DNA from: Sophora flavescens
Taxonomy: Eukaryota > Streptophyta > Magnoliopsida > Fabales > Fabaceae
DNA length: 64,000 bases
Assembly (NCBI GenBank): GCA_030762895.1
Contig: CM061070.1
Coordinates: 31,771,652-31,835,651, forward strand
Direction: 5' to 3'
The notes under the pieces: model-generated
The model's input: only the letters and a program-made list of their open reading frames with translations
The model's database searches: none
Told to the model about the DNA's origin: nothing
Shown: positions 33,168 to 44,892 of the stretch, piece after piece
How the letters are laid out: each line of letters starts with the position of its first letter
Position numbering within the stretch: position 1 is the first letter of the stretch
Made by a program: the position numbers and the translations under genes

Positions 33168-34110
33168 ATGGCAGCGAACAGGCGAGGGAGAAATGATGCA
33201 CTTGAAGCGACTTTGGCTCGAATGGCCAGAGTTATGCAGGAGCAGACGGAGACTCTCCGTCAGATGAGGGATAAGGGGGACGTGCTTAACGTGGTACCGG
33301 TTGCAGCTCTAGATCCATAGTACAGGGGTCTGTCGGAGTTCAGGAATAATAATTCGCCAACTTTTCGAGGAACCACCTATCCTATTGAGGCAGAGGAATG
33401 GTTACTGAAATTAGAGAAGATCTTCCGGGCCATGGGGTGCTCTGATGCTCAGAAGGTGGATTTTGCCACCTATATGTTAGAGTCGGATGCAGAGCACTGG
33501 TGGAACTGTGCCAGGGGCGGGTTGCTTGCCTCGGGTGCCCCTTTCACGTGGGACGGATTCAAGGAGGTGTTTCTGGAGAAGTACTTTCCGCACAGTGTCC
33601 GGATACAGAAAGAGATGGAGTTTCTACATCTTCGTCAGGGGAGTATGACGGTAGCCGAATATGTGGCCAAGTTTGAGAGGCTTGCAAGGTTCTCCACACA
33701 GGTGAGGGATAATCCTGGTGGTCTATGGAAAGCAATTAAGTTCGAGCAGGGTTTGAAGCCAGAGCTGCAGAGCCTTATTGGGCTCTTAGAGATTCGAGAC
33801 TACCCCACTTTAGTAAACAAGTGTAGGGCGGCGGAGCAGAATATGCAAGCTGTGCTGGCTGAGAGGTCGAAGGAGAAGAGTTTCAGTGACGGCAAGAGAT
33901 CCCATGGGAAAGGGGGTAATTTCCAGAAGAGCCTACGACCTGTGCCCACAATCACGAAGGATAAGCAGGTTCAAGGTGCTCAAGGTGAAAGGGAGACTGC
34001 ATGATACAAGTGTGGGTGGCAGCATGGAGATCGTGTGTGCCCCGCGGCACAAAACACTTGCCACCAATGCGGGAAGATGGGACACTTTGATAGGATGTGC
34101 AAGTCAGTGG
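33168..34110 (+). pseudogene. Tekay-like gag, two in-frame stops
   Basis: It starts at 33168 (MAANRRGRND), after the primer site. A TAG at 33318 follows 50 codons in, after which the same frame continues through the capsid: MGCSDAQKVDFATYML, AEHWWNCARGG, FLEKYFPHSVR, FLHLRQGSMTVAEY. A TGA at 34002 falls at the first Cys position of a presumed zinc motif (YKCGWQHGDRVC). A second knuckle, CHQCGKMGHFDRMC, is at about 34059-34100. No frameshift is needed; only stops break it. Confidence 0.8.
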
Positions 34111-35680
34111 GACAATCTCAAACCAGATCATTGAACCACGAAAGGGTCTTTACCATCCAAGGAGAGGAGGTGAAGGAATCCGACGGTTTGATTCAAGGTA
34201 AGGGCTTTATTAAAGGTCATGATGTTATCATATTGTTCGATTCGGGAGCAACACATTCATTCATTTCATTTAAATGTGCTCAATTCTTAGAGTTACATGT
34301 TACTAAACTGTCATATGATTTGTGTGTTTCTACTCCTGCTAAAGATAGATTGATTACTTCTTCTGTCTACATGCAATGTCCTTTATTGTGTCAAGACATG
34401 ACTTATATTGTTGATCCGATATGTTTACCTATGTCTGTTCTGGATATTATTTTGGGCATGGACTGGTTGTCTCGTAATAATGCTATTATTGATTGTGCTA
34501 GTCGAACTATTTCTTTCATTCCATAGTCCATGTCTGTTAACTCTCCTAGGATGGAACACCCTATCTCTGCTGCCTCATGTATTAAGTGCTTAGTTGAGGG
34601 AGCTCAGGGATATATACTTCTCTTTTCTGCCAAGATAGAGGCTGAGAGTGACATAGCGGCGTTGCCTATTGTGTGTGAGTTCCCAGATGTGTTTCCTACG
34701 GATGTCTCTAGTTTACCTCCAGATAGAGAGATTGAGTTTACCATAGATCTAGTACCTGGGAGTAGACCTGTATCAGTAGCACCCTATAGGATGACACCTC
34801 TAGAGTTGAGCGAGCTCAAGAAACAGATAGAGGATATGTTATAAAAGGGGTTCATTAGGCCTAGTGTGTCACCTTGGGGAGCACCAGTACTTCTAGTGAA
34901 GAAAAAAGATGGGAGTATGAGGTTGTGTGTTGACTATAAGCAACTGAATAAGGTAACCATCAAGAACAAATATCCCTTGCCTAGGATAGATGATCTCTTA
35001 GATCAGTTAAGGGGAGTGTCAATATTTTCCAAAATAGATCTAAGATTGGGATACCATCAAATTTGAGTTAGAAGCGAGGACATCCCTAAGACAGCCTTCA
35101 GGACAAGGTATGGACACTATGAGTATGTAGTGATGCCCTTTGGTGTGACCAACGCCCCAGCCGTTTTCATGGACTACATGAATCGGATCTTTAGGACCTT
35201 TTTGGACAGGTTTGTGGTGGTGTTCATAGATGATATTTTAATATACTCTAGGACACTAGAAGAACATGGAGAACACTTAAAGTTGGTGTTGCAGATCTTG
35301 AGGGACGAGCGTCTTTATGCCAAACCAGAGAAGTGTGAGTTTTGGCTAGACGAGGTAAAGTTTTATGACACACAATCTCAAAGGAGGGTGTAACGGTTGA
35401 TTCCTCTAAAGTTGATGCGGTGTTGGGATGGGAACAACCTAAGATAGTAACCGAAGTAGAAGTTTCTTAGGCTTAGCTGGTTACTATAGGAAGTTCATAG
35501 AGGGGTTCTCTAGATTAGCCTTACCTTTGACCCAGTTGACTAGGAAGGGGAAACCTTTTGTGTGGGACCAGGAGTGTGAGGACGGGTTCCAAAATCTTAA
35601 GAGGAGATTGGTGTTATCACCAGTCTTAACTATACCGGATCCCTTAGTGAGTTTTGTGGCTGCGATGCGTTAAAGAATGG
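34111..35680 (+). pseudogene. Tekay-like protease and reverse transcriptase, broken
   Basis: The protease active site FDSGATHSF is intact at about 34236. In the same frame lie a TAG at 34524, a TAA at 34842 and a TGA at 35064. RT motifs: SPWGAPVLLVKKKDGS, VDYKQLNKVTIKN, FSKIDLRLGYHQI, VMPFGVTNAPAVF and VFIDDILIYS (DD near 35229). Frame changes follow at about 35365 and 35450 (GVTVDSSKVDAVLGW, then LGLAGYYRKFIEGFS) and again near 35660. Confidence 0.8.
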
Positions 35681-35681
35681 C

Positions 35682-36476
35682 TTGGGATGTGTCTTAATGC
35701 AGGAGGGCAAGGTGGTAGCATATGCCTCTAGGCAGCTTAGGCCACATGAAGGGAATTACCCTACCCATGACTTAGAGCTAGCAGCCGTAGTTTTTGCCCT
35801 TAAGATTTGGAGGCATTACCTTTACGAGGCAAAGTTTGAAGTTTTTAGTGACCATAAGAGCCTAAAATATATGTTCGACCAGAAGGAGTTGAACATGAGA
35901 CAACGAAGGTGGATGGAGTTCCTTAAGGACTATGACTTCGAGTTGAAGTACCATCCGGGAAAAGCCAATGTGGTGGCGGATGCTTTAAGTAGGAAGTCCC
36001 TACACGTGTCGAGCTTGATGGTGCAAGAGCTGAACCTCATGGAGGAGTTTAGGGACATGAATCTGGAGGTGTTAGATGTGTCCTTAAATGTCTTAAGTTT
36101 GAAGTTGAATAGGTTTGAAATTAACAGTGACCTTAGAGATGAGGTTAGGCGGGAACAACTTTTAGACCAGGAGTTGCAGTCTCGGTTGGGACAAGAGGGT
36201 TATGAGTTGTCTGTTGATGGGCTAGTAAAGTTTAAGAATAGGACCGTTGTTCCTAAGGAGGGGAGCCTTAGAGAGAAGATATTAGAGGAAGCTCATAAGG
36301 GAAAGTTTACCATACATCCTGGGATAACTAAAATGTACCAATACCTTAAGAGGATGTATTGGTGGTCAGAAATGAAAAAGGATGTGGCTAGCTTCGTAAC
36401 TAGGTGTTTAGTGTGCCAAAAGGTTAAGATAGAACATCAGAAGCCTTCGGGGTTGTTGCAGTCCTTGGAGATTCCA
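35682..36476 (+). pseudogene. Tekay-like RNase H and integrase zinc domain
   Basis: The open frame begins just after a frameshift. RNase H: GCVLMQEGKVVAYASRQL, HDLELAAVVFALKIW, VFSDHKSLKYMF and YHPGKANVVADALSRKS. The integrase HHCC domain follows: EEAHKGKFTIHPGITKMY ... FVTRCLVCQKVK. A TAA at 36477 separates it from the integrase core. Apart from the lost upstream end, this part is well conserved. Confidence 0.8.
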
Positions 36477-36500
36477 TAATAGAAGTGGGAGAGAATTTCT

Positions 36501-37541
36501 ATGGGCTTTGTGATGGGGTTACCTAAGACGCGTTTGGGCTTAGATGCCATTTGGGTGATAGTGGATAGGTTGACCAAGTCTGCCCACTTCTTGCCAATTA
36601 AAGCAACCTATAGCTTAGACAAGTTGGCATACCTCTATATCAAGGAAATAGTCAAGCTTCATGGGATACCCACATCTATAGTGTCGGATAGAGACCCGAG
36701 GTTTACCTCTAGATTTTGGAGAGCTTTTCAGCAAGCCTTTGGGACTAAGTTGAACCTTAGCACAGCCTATCATCCCCAAACGGATGGTCAGTCAGAGCGG
36801 ACCATTCGGACCCTTGAGGACATGCTTAGAGCGTGTGTCTTGGATGAAGGAGGGAGTTGGGATAGATTCCTACCTCTCATCGAGTTTGTGTATAACAATA
36901 GTTATCACGCTAGTATAGGCATGGCACCCTATGAGGTCCTATATGGGAGGAAGTGTAGGTTCCCTTTATGTTGGTGTGAGGTAGGTGAGAAAACCTTGAT
37001 AGGACCTGAATTGGTCCAGGAAACCTCCGAGAGAATAAAAATGATTAGGGAGAGGATGCACATGGCGCAAAGTAGACAAAAGAGCTATGTCGACAAAAGG
37101 AAAAAGCCTCTAGAATTCCAGGAAAGCGAGCATGTATTTTTGAGAGTCACTCCTAAGACGGGGGTAGGGAGGTCGATGAAAGTCCGCAAGCTAAATCCTC
37201 GTTTCATGGGACCTTTCCAAATCCTTAAAAGAGTCGGGCCTGTTGCTTATCAATTGGCCCTTCCGCCACAGTTGGCAAACCTTCATGATGTTTTCCATGT
37301 GTCGCAACTCAGAAAATATGTGCCTGATGAATCTCATGTGATAGCTCCTGAGTCTGTACAATTGAAGGATAATTTGATTTATAAGCCAAAGCCTAGTCGA
37401 ATCATGAACAAGAGCACTAAGACTCTGAGGAACAAGACAATTCCATTGATAAAAGTGTTATGGGAAGGATTGACTCCGGAGGAAGCCACTTGGGAGATGG
37501 AGGAGGACATCGTACGCCAATACCCAGATTTTATTATCTAA
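36501..37541 (+). pseudogene. Tekay-like integrase core and chromodomain
   Basis: An open frame of 346 codons reads VDRLTKSAHFLPI, SIVSDRDPRFTSRFW (second Asp) and HPQTDGQSERTI (Glu). The first catalytic Asp of the DDE triad, normally in MDF, is replaced: the sequence reads MGF. GPFQILKRVGPVAYQLALPP and HDVFHVSQLRKY follow. A chromodomain-like end contains KVLWEGLTPEEATWEMEED, which in this clade is involved in targeting heterochromatin. It stops 100 bases before the polypurine tract. Confidence 0.8.
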
Positions 37542-37641
37542 GGTATGATAACCTTTTAGTTTTGAATATGTCACATGTTAAAATAAGTGCGTGGGTATGA
37601 GGCGAATTTCGGGGACGAAATTCTTTAAGGAGGGGAGAAAA

Positions 37642-39455
37642 TGTAATATCCTAAAATTCTAATATAATTAATTTTTAAAAAAAGGTATTAGGTTATTAAA
37701 AAGTATATTACAAATAAAATATAATTAAAGAATTTAGTGTAAAAATTTAATAGTATAAGAATTTATGGAAATTACTTAACTATTATAAATAAATAAATAA
37801 TGCAAAATGTATATATATAAGTGGCGTACGGGCCAGGTAACCTTTTTTTAGGCTTTGGCCTTACCAAAAGCCATTTATATGGGTTAAACATAGAGAGAGA
37901 AAAAAAGGGAAAAAAAAAAGAAATCATAAAGCCTGAGAGAATTATATGCGCTAGTTATTGTGCTTCATGTACTATATATATATGAATTCGGTTACTGTGC
38001 CTGGGCTAGGAGCGCCGCACGAGTAGAGCGAGGAAGAGAATTTCATTCCTTGCCAGTGCAATCGTAACAAAACAGATCCAAGAACGCCACCAAACGGGAG
38101 AAGAATTTTTAGGGAAGCGCTAATTCTTATCATAAACAATTTTTAGAGCACTTTGGAGGTCTTCGAGAGGTGAGTAACAATACCTTTTAATAACAATTTC
38201 CATGGTACATGTGTTTGTTGTGTTGAGCGATATACCTATGATTTTGAGAGATTTTAATTGAATGATGCATGTTATTAATAAACTAATTTTTTTTAGGGGT
38301 TTTGAATTAAAATAAAAAAGATTATTAAATTGGGTATTTATTCTTGTTATTGATAGCATGAAATACATGATTGGTATTTGAATTAGTTGAATGACGTACT
38401 TATTGGTGTATGCTATGCCATGTGAGTTTATTTGACATGCATGATAAGATCAAATATTTAATTTTTGGTAAATGAATTGTTATACGTATGAGACATGAAA
38501 CTGTGCCTTATGATGAATTGTATGATGTTGCCGCAATACCACCTATGATAGGGGTATCGAAAAGTAATACCACCATAATGAGGTATCGAAAGTAACATCC
38601 CCATATAATTGGGATGTCGAAAATAAGTAATACTACCTAAAAAGGAGTATCGAAGGTAACACCGCCATAGGTTGGGATGTCGAAAAAGGAGAAATACCAC
38701 CATGTGCACATGGGAGGTATCGAAATGGAAATGTCCCCGACAGGAGGGTGACATCGAAACACTCCTCGTGAGTAGGGGTGGGCAATGGGATGCCATTGTC
38801 CTGTGATGTGTGAATATATGGCATGCCGGCAAGAGGCCAATTTAATTAGGTGGTCTTCGGACCGTTGGATTAAACAAGAATTTATCTGGTATATGGAATG
38901 TGATGTATTGAGATGAGATTATTATTGATATTAAAAGTATTTTCTTTTATATATATTATTTTGGAAAAATTAGCGGGTGCCATGGACAGTTTTTCCGATT
39001 ATCATGCTGGCCGAGAGAACAATGCTATTTTCGAAAATATTTTATAAAACTGTATTGTTGATCACTGGGATTTTATATCTCATTATTAAGTATTGTTTTC
39101 ACAGCACGAGGAGGACATCATTGAAACTGAAGAGGCGTGAAGACTTAGTGGATTCTATTAGTTATTCTTTCTAGTTTGGTTAGTATTTGCTTAAATAAGG
39201 AGCCGTATGTGGCTAGACACATTTATTTATTTATCGTTGGGTTTGTTAGTAGACGCCCGTTATTGAGGCTTTTGATTTTTATTTATATTTATATTCACTA
39301 CATGGATATTTTATTACTATATTATTTAATATGAGGTATTTTTCCTACTTAGTTATTTGAGAAAAATTTTATGACTTGTGTTTTTTTTAATTAAATATTT
39401 TGAAGGATTTTTATTGAAATTAATTTGGGTTACTAATATAGCGAAAGGCGTTACA
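37642..39455 (+). repeat. Tekay-like 3' LTR
   Basis: It is 1814 bp, TGTAATATCC...GGCGTTACA. The same hairpin array lies at 38536-38780. Differences from the 5' LTR are mostly single bases and short indels. Confidence 0.9.
38536..38780 (+). repeat. Tandem mini-hairpin array in the Tekay-like LTR (3' copy)
   Basis: Same eight units as the array at 32079-32322, with a few substitutions. One of these (ACACC against GGGATGT) breaks a pair that is intact in the 5' copy. Confidence 0.8.
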
Positions 39456-39460
39456 ACCCC

Positions 39461-40871
39461 CATACTAAAAAAATGTTCCAACGATCCCTAGAGATGAACC
39501 TTTCCCACAAAGTTGAACTCTCTTCATAATCTCTAAAGACATGAGCCAAAGATTCGGGATAGGAATTGCTCCGGGGACATAAATTGTTTTAAGTCATATT
39601 TTGATGACATCTTTCATCATTGGTCATCAGCCTACCATTTGCTAATTTCCAAATGAGAGTTTGTATTATAGCGGGTCCCTGCCATTTCCATATTTTCTCA
39701 TATCGGAAGTTTGGAGGACCAGTAGATATATTCTTATATTAGTGCTGGTAAGCCGATTTGATGGAGAAAAAACAATCAGAGGAGTGATTCCGTATAGGGA
39801 AGTCCTATAGGTTCCTCGAAGGTGGCTTGATGCTGGCTATTTTCCGGCAGATGTGATCTGGCAATAGAGAATGGAGAACATCCCATTTCCAACCTTCCTT
39901 AGAGGCATATGCAGCAACTAAATAATTCCAAGACTGATCGGAAATAGCATTTACATGTTCATGAAGAGGGCCCACTCCATTCTATCATACGCCTTCTCTA
40001 AGTCAAGCTTAATAACCATCATACCTTTCTTACTAGTCATAGCACTCATATAATGAATAACTTCTTGTAAAATAATAGAGTTATCAAGGGTGCTCCTACC
40101 AGAAATAAAACTAATCTGATTTGGGGAAATGACTTAAGATAACAAACTTTTAATCCTATTTTCTATAATCTTAGTCACAATTTTATATATGACATTACAT
40201 AAAGCAATAAAGCAATAAGGCGAAAATCATAAGCTTTAGAAGGGGAAGTACCTTTGGGAATAAGAGTTAATAGAGTTTGATTAACAGTACTAATGGAAAA
40301 GGGTTGAGAAAAAAAACCTGTTTTACAAATTGAAAAATTGAATTATCGAGAACATTCCACTTCGACTTAAAAAATAGAGGATGGAAGCCATCCGGGCCTT
40401 GCGCCTTGTAATTAGCCATGCTGAAGAGAGCCTTTTTGACCTCCTCATAACAGACTTAAATGGCAAGCAAATTTATGTCATCCTTATATATTTGACCATA
40501 AAAGTGTTGTAGATGAGAAATTCTAGGCCCCGTGGTAGCAAACAAATTTTGATAATATGAAACAAACAGATTTTGAATATCGGCATCATCATGAGCCCAA
40601 ACACCCGAATCATCCACCAAACCTTCAATTTGTTATTCCTTCGTTTTATTAGAGTGGATTGGTGAAAGTATCTAGTGTTTCGATCTCCCAACTTTAACCA
40701 TTTTAGATTGATGAAACCAATAGACCTCTTCATGCTTAAGGATAATAATATAATCTTTCCAGAGATCCTTTCTAAGAAGGGTGAGTCTATCATTATTGCC
40801 AACCAACAACTTGCTATCAATCCCCTCCAATCTACCAATAATTCTTTTATTTCTTCGAAAAATATTTCCAA
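39461..40871 (-). pseudogene. LINE reverse transcriptase, deleted in its core
   Basis: KWLKLGDRNTRYFHQST (about 40700) and NYKAQGPDGFHPLFFK (about 40400) are RT motifs of plant L1 elements. LIPKG follows, then RSTLDNSII, and VIKLDLEKAYDRMEW near 39985. The palm with the FADD catalytic pair is absent, and the sequence passes directly into a zf-RVT-like region (IWKLANGRLMTNDERC). The enzyme is therefore dead. Several stops are also present. Confidence 0.7.
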
Positions 40872-40897
40872 AAGTTTCTCTGTTCCAAATACTCAAG

Positions 40898-41411
40898 TTA
40901 CTTGTAAGTCCCTAAGTTACTTGTAAGTCTCTGCATATTTGTCTCACAAGGATCTTGACTTCTCCAAGAGTTAACAACCTGCGCATGAAATTCCTCATGC
41001 TCCAACCAAGGACTTAGAAATATAAAGTAAGGTCTATGGTTGTTATTAATAGTTGATTGCATCTGAACCCAGAGGCCACAATGATCCGAACTTTGAATTG
41101 GAAGATGTGTAATAGAACAATTAGGAAAAAAACTCCTGCCATTTATCATTGGCTAGAGCACGATCCAATCTTTCTCTCAAATCACCCCGGCGCCAATATA
41201 AGCAGGGCCATTATATCCAAGATCAATAAGATGACAGTCATTGATACATTGCTCAAAGCTAAGACAAGATCTTCAAATGATAGGCTCCCTCCCCAGTCTC
41301 TCATTTTAGTAATACGGGAGATCACAATTATTTTAAATAGCACGAAGATCATTCCATGAGTTGTCTCTCCCTCTTTCCTGCGGACTTCCATAGATAACCG
41401 GAAGTTGCCAT
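40898..41411 (-). pseudogene. LINE endonuclease domain, C-terminal half
   Basis: The frames show RRKEGETTHGMI and, further on, FFPNCSITHLPIQSSDHCGL, where SDH is the conserved end of apurinic-type LINE endonucleases. The beginning of the domain is missing because the insertion is 5'-truncated at about 41411. Frameshifts divide it. Confidence 0.65.
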
Positions 41412-41506
41412 AGTAGATGCACACCATTTTATACCTCACATTCCTAACCCCTTTTACTTTGTCACGACTCAATCTTGTCTAAGAAAAAAGTCAATCTCTA
41501 AAATAC
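41412..41506 (+). repeat. Copy of a CID4 leader-intron segment at the LINE 5' junction
   Basis: About 92 bases match 29316-29405 with roughly five differences, for example CACCATTTTATACCTCACA and CTAAGAAAAAAGTCAATC. The source lies in the first intron of CID4. The copy sits exactly where the truncated LINE ends, in the same orientation relative to both gene and LINE sense. Confidence 0.65.
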
Positions 41507-41649
41507 CAGTCTCTCATTTTTTTACTTTGATCTTATATGTTTTATTTTTTCGTATTTTTGTCCTATATGTTATGTTTCGTCATCATGTTAATATTAAAGC
41601 CAACATCATCAATTAGGAATTGACAGAAATTACTAACAGGGAGACGTGA

Positions 41650-42300
41650 TGAGACACCCCGTTGTGCCCCTGTGTTTTATTAGATTAAAGCCTTCTTAAT
41701 TAATTCCTTAGTCACTCTTTTCATGTGAAAAGACGTAAAAATTAAAACTTAAGTTAAATATCATACAACTTTAGTTAATTGAAACAACATGCCATATTTA
41801 TGTTTATACATACACACATAAGTCTTATAAACATATTACAAAACACTGTGGTGGATATCCTCTCGGTAGGATCCCTCACAGGAATATATTTAAAACAAAA
41901 GTTATACTAGCAAAAATATGTAAAAAATACTTTCATAAGACACACTGACCATACTATCTAGACCCTAATCGCAATGGATCACAGCTCGTCCTCCGGTCTC
42001 CGGTTCGTAAGGAGTCCCATCCAACTCATCTTCATTCAGCTCAGCCACCGGGTCTTCTCGTACGATCCCAAAATAAAATAATAATACAACATACAAACAA
42101 ATACAGGGGATAAGAAACATTTCTATCATCATAAAGCAGAAACGAGTCATAGTATATAATACAATAAAAATAACAAACAATCATCACTCCAAAATCAACT
42201 AAATCCTCAATTAACAATATCATCCTCTACCCTCAACTCATGCAATCTAAACCTTTATGATGACGTGGCAATCTCTACTCCTGTCACGTTAGTCGGTAGT
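41650..42300 (-). mobile_element. LTR 3' portion, inverted relative to the solo LTR at 42866-52433
   Basis: Read on the minus strand it ends GGGGTGTCTCA at 41650. It matches about 51780-52433 in order, for example GGGTAGAGGATGATAT, TTTCTTATCCCCTGTAT, ACGAACCGGAG, GGACGAGCTGTGA. Its upstream limit is near 42300. The next 42300-42735 is unassigned. It interrupts the MITE remnant ending at 41641. Confidence 0.6.
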
Positions 42301-43509
42301 CCAGAACGTTGTCATCCTCTCTTTGCACAACATGGACATACATACAAAAGATTTATAAATTCATAAAGTATGTAAACTAAACATTTTTCAATCATGATCA
42401 TAAACGTTACAATTTATTCATCCTTCACATTTTTCACAAGAAGTCTCATTCTAACCAATAGAATACTACATCCCCTTTTGTACCTAGCTCAAATACTTTT
42501 CCCAATGTGAGATCAATTCAACTCTTCACACAAAGAGAACTAAGTTCCAATTCATGAATCACTTAGCAAAATGGTAAACTTAGTACTATACTGAAATAAG
42601 GGTAAACTATGATCCAACATGCAATAATTAACTCAAATAATGAAACAGAACATAAACTACAGTACTACTAGAAGGGTGCAACATAAAACAGAATAGAAAC
42701 TTCCAAAACAGCAAAAGGTAAAAAGAGAAAACATCCCTTGTTCTGATGTTACTGCATGCTGCAGCATTTGGGTGCAGAAATTCTTCACAGCTGGGCTAGA
42801 CATAAGTTGATCCTCCTTTGAGCAAATTGAGCCATTTGCCTGAGTGTTTTCTTTCCCCGGCCTTTTGTAACAACCTGATTTTAATTATGTTGTTCAATCA
42901 GTTAAAATATAATTAATTATATTTTAATGTGAGAGTTAGAAAGTGTTTTTGATTAAAATAAAATCATATTCATAGTCTACTTTATGGTAGAGGGTTACGG
43001 TAAAAATTTCGGTTGAAAATTCAGACGAAAGTCAGTCTGCGTTTTCACTGCCGGTACAAGTTTACTGTGCAGAAAACCTAATTTTGACCCGTGAACGAGA
43101 CGGTTAGTGTTTTTAATATGTTTCCTTCAACTTTGGTTATTTTGAAAATTTTTGTTCAAAAATGGAATATAATATTTTATTCGGGTGAAAACGTCGGAAG
43201 AATTACGATCGGAAAATACAACCGGGTACAAAATGGAGCAGAGTAGGGAGAATAAAAGAAGTGAAGTGACTTGATGGGACTTGATGGAAATGGGTTATGA
43301 CACACTCCAAAAGTGTAATCATCACACTTTTCAAATTATAACATATTATATTCTAAAAACCTATTTTTTTCTTTCCTCTTCAACCAAACAAGTCTTAAAG
43401 ACAAAACTTGCTTTCCAAGCTCATCCTCTCTCCAAAATTTTGTGCTCCCCTCTCCCTCCTCTATATAATCATTACTCATATTCATTCTCTCATTTTCTTC
43501 CTCCATCTT

Positions 43510-44871
43510 TGATGCGTGATTTTTAAGAATAAAGGCAAGTGCACCTCGTCGCAATCAAGTAATACGGTGGTGAGACCGGTTATCGTATCCACAGGGATCG
43601 GTTGTCAATTACCAATTCGCAAACTCAACAACTATCTAGACTAAACTAAAGTATGAGAGATTAAAACAGAAAACAAAGCAATACAATATTTTTTGTCTTT
43701 TTGGACTTTTAACAAACACTTGGAGTGCAGAATTTACAAATGGTTGAGATTGTCAGGTTTAGACTACACTAATCCTCCCTTGATTGCAATGAAATGGCTA
43801 ACAACACAAGTCCTAATTCAATTATGCCAATCAAGCCTTTTCTAAAGTACTCAAGCCTAATGTCTTAGGTGCATTGAGCCTAAAACCCCAAATTAAGCCC
43901 TAATGTCTTAGGTGGAATAACCTGGGATTTTGCATTAAGTCAAGACTTATAAGATTGCAAGCAGCCAACACCTATGTCTAGATTCTTGAACTACTTGGCA
44001 TATGATTCATGAGCATGCCTTAACACCAACCTTTCAGTTATCTATCAAAGCAACATATCATTCCTATGGGTAGCTAAGCCAAGGAAAGCATTAAACACAG
44101 AATCACATACTCATAAAGAAATAGAAACTTGTATTGAAATCAAATCAATTAACAATCAAGTTCAGAAAAGCTACATCTAAACCCAACAATGGGGGAATTA
44201 GCTATACATGATAAATTCTACAAAAGAGAAAGAGAGAAGAGAGGAAGAAAACTTCATGACGAATCCTTCAATCTCCTTCCAATCCAAGAGCAGAGAGATG
44301 TCATCTTTAAGGTCCCAGCCTTCCCCCAGCCATCAGCCCTCTTTAGGGTTTCCAAGCCTCTGCCAAAAGTCCCCTTTTTTAGGTTAGAAGTCAGTCCCCT
44401 TTTCTGTTCATCGCAGCCCTATTTATAGATCAGTCGCGCGTCACGGCCGTGACGCGGTATGTCCAAGGCGTGTGTTCAAGTTTTTGACTCTCGCGAGGCG
44501 AGAGAAGTGTTCGCGACGCGAGCCCTTATTTTCTGGTTGGTCACGGCCGTGATGTCAGTCACGGCCAGGCCGTGACAGTCTCTGACTTTTGCCTTCTTCT
44601 CTGCTTGATCACGGCCGTGATGGTCATCACGGCCAGGCCGTGATAGGCTCTGTTTGGCTCATATTCTTCTCTTTTTAAGCTCCAAAATCTTCCAAGCTTC
44701 ATTATAGCCAAATATGCATAGTTTTCCTTCAATTTCTGCAAAACAACACACAGAAACCACCTTCACCCGTTCCAAGGGAAAATCTAACTAAAATCAAATA
44801 AGGAATGCCTAATCTATATGCAAAATGCATGCAAAAGTCTATAGAAAACATGATGTAAAATCACACTATCA
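43510..44871 (-). repeat. Element A 3' LTR
   Basis: This is the left, downstream LTR of element A. On minus, a TATA box (CTATAAATAG, 44420-44429) follows a GC-rich palindrome array (44435-44644). Confidence 0.9.
44435..44644. promoter_or_regulatory. GC-rich palindrome array, element A 3' LTR
   Basis: TCACGGCCGTGA occurs three times, TCACGGCCAGGCCGTGA twice, with CTCGCGAGGCGAG and TCGCGACGCGAG between. All lie directly upstream of the TATA box in the element's sense. It is strongly GC- and CpG-rich in an AT-rich LTR. Confidence 0.8.
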
Positions 44872-44892
44872 AATCACCCCAAGCTTATTCAA

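Larger units (their letters stand above)
31165..39455 (+). mobile_element. Ty3/gypsy chromovirus, Tekay/Del-like, 8.3 kb, inserted in the LINE
   Basis: The 5' LTR is 31165-33001 and the 3' LTR 37642-39455. The primer site TGGTATCAGAGC (initiator-Met) is at 33006-33017. The polypurine tract AGGAGGGGAGAAAA is at 37628-37641. Flanks are ATCCC (31160-31164) and ACCCC (39456-39460), a 4/5 target duplication. The 5' LTR's first bases are mutated (GGTTACATC against TGTAATATC). Gag, protease, RT, RNase H, integrase and chromodomain follow in order. At least five in-frame stops and three frameshifts make it defective, though the LTRs remain very similar. Confidence 0.9.
30379..41516 (-). mobile_element. 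L1-type LINE, 5'-truncated and internally deleted, interrupted by a Tekay-like element
   Basis: On the minus strand, order is endonuclease end (41400-40900), RT start (40870-39960), zinc-finger RT-associated region (39960-39461), then RNase H (31159-30580) and an A-rich end (T run on plus, about 30362-30383). The gypsy insertion 31165-39455 splits it. TTTTTTTACTT on both sides (about 30366-30376 and 41517-41527) is the probable target duplication. The RT catalytic FADD block is missing: after KAYDRMEW the sequence jumps to the post-RT region. Confidence 0.75.
30329..41641. mobile_element. MITE (AAAATAGGTTGAT family) split by a LINE insertion
   Basis: The left end at 30329-30378 reads AAAATAGGTTGATACTTG, then a T run and TTTACTT. 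The continuation, TTTTTTTACTTTGATC...TTGTCCTATATG, resumes at about 41517 and ends abruptly near 41641. The order matches the intact copy at 5799-6054, although this copy's right TIR is gone. It sits just upstream of the CID4 leader. All of 30379-41516 is a later insertion into it. Confidence 0.6.

Noticed and set aside
42735..42865. Possible host coding exon reading GRGKKTLRQMAQFAQ.
   Set aside because: The frame is the continuation of the Athila-like gag interrupted at 52434 by the solo LTR, as shown by the CCTTT duplication.
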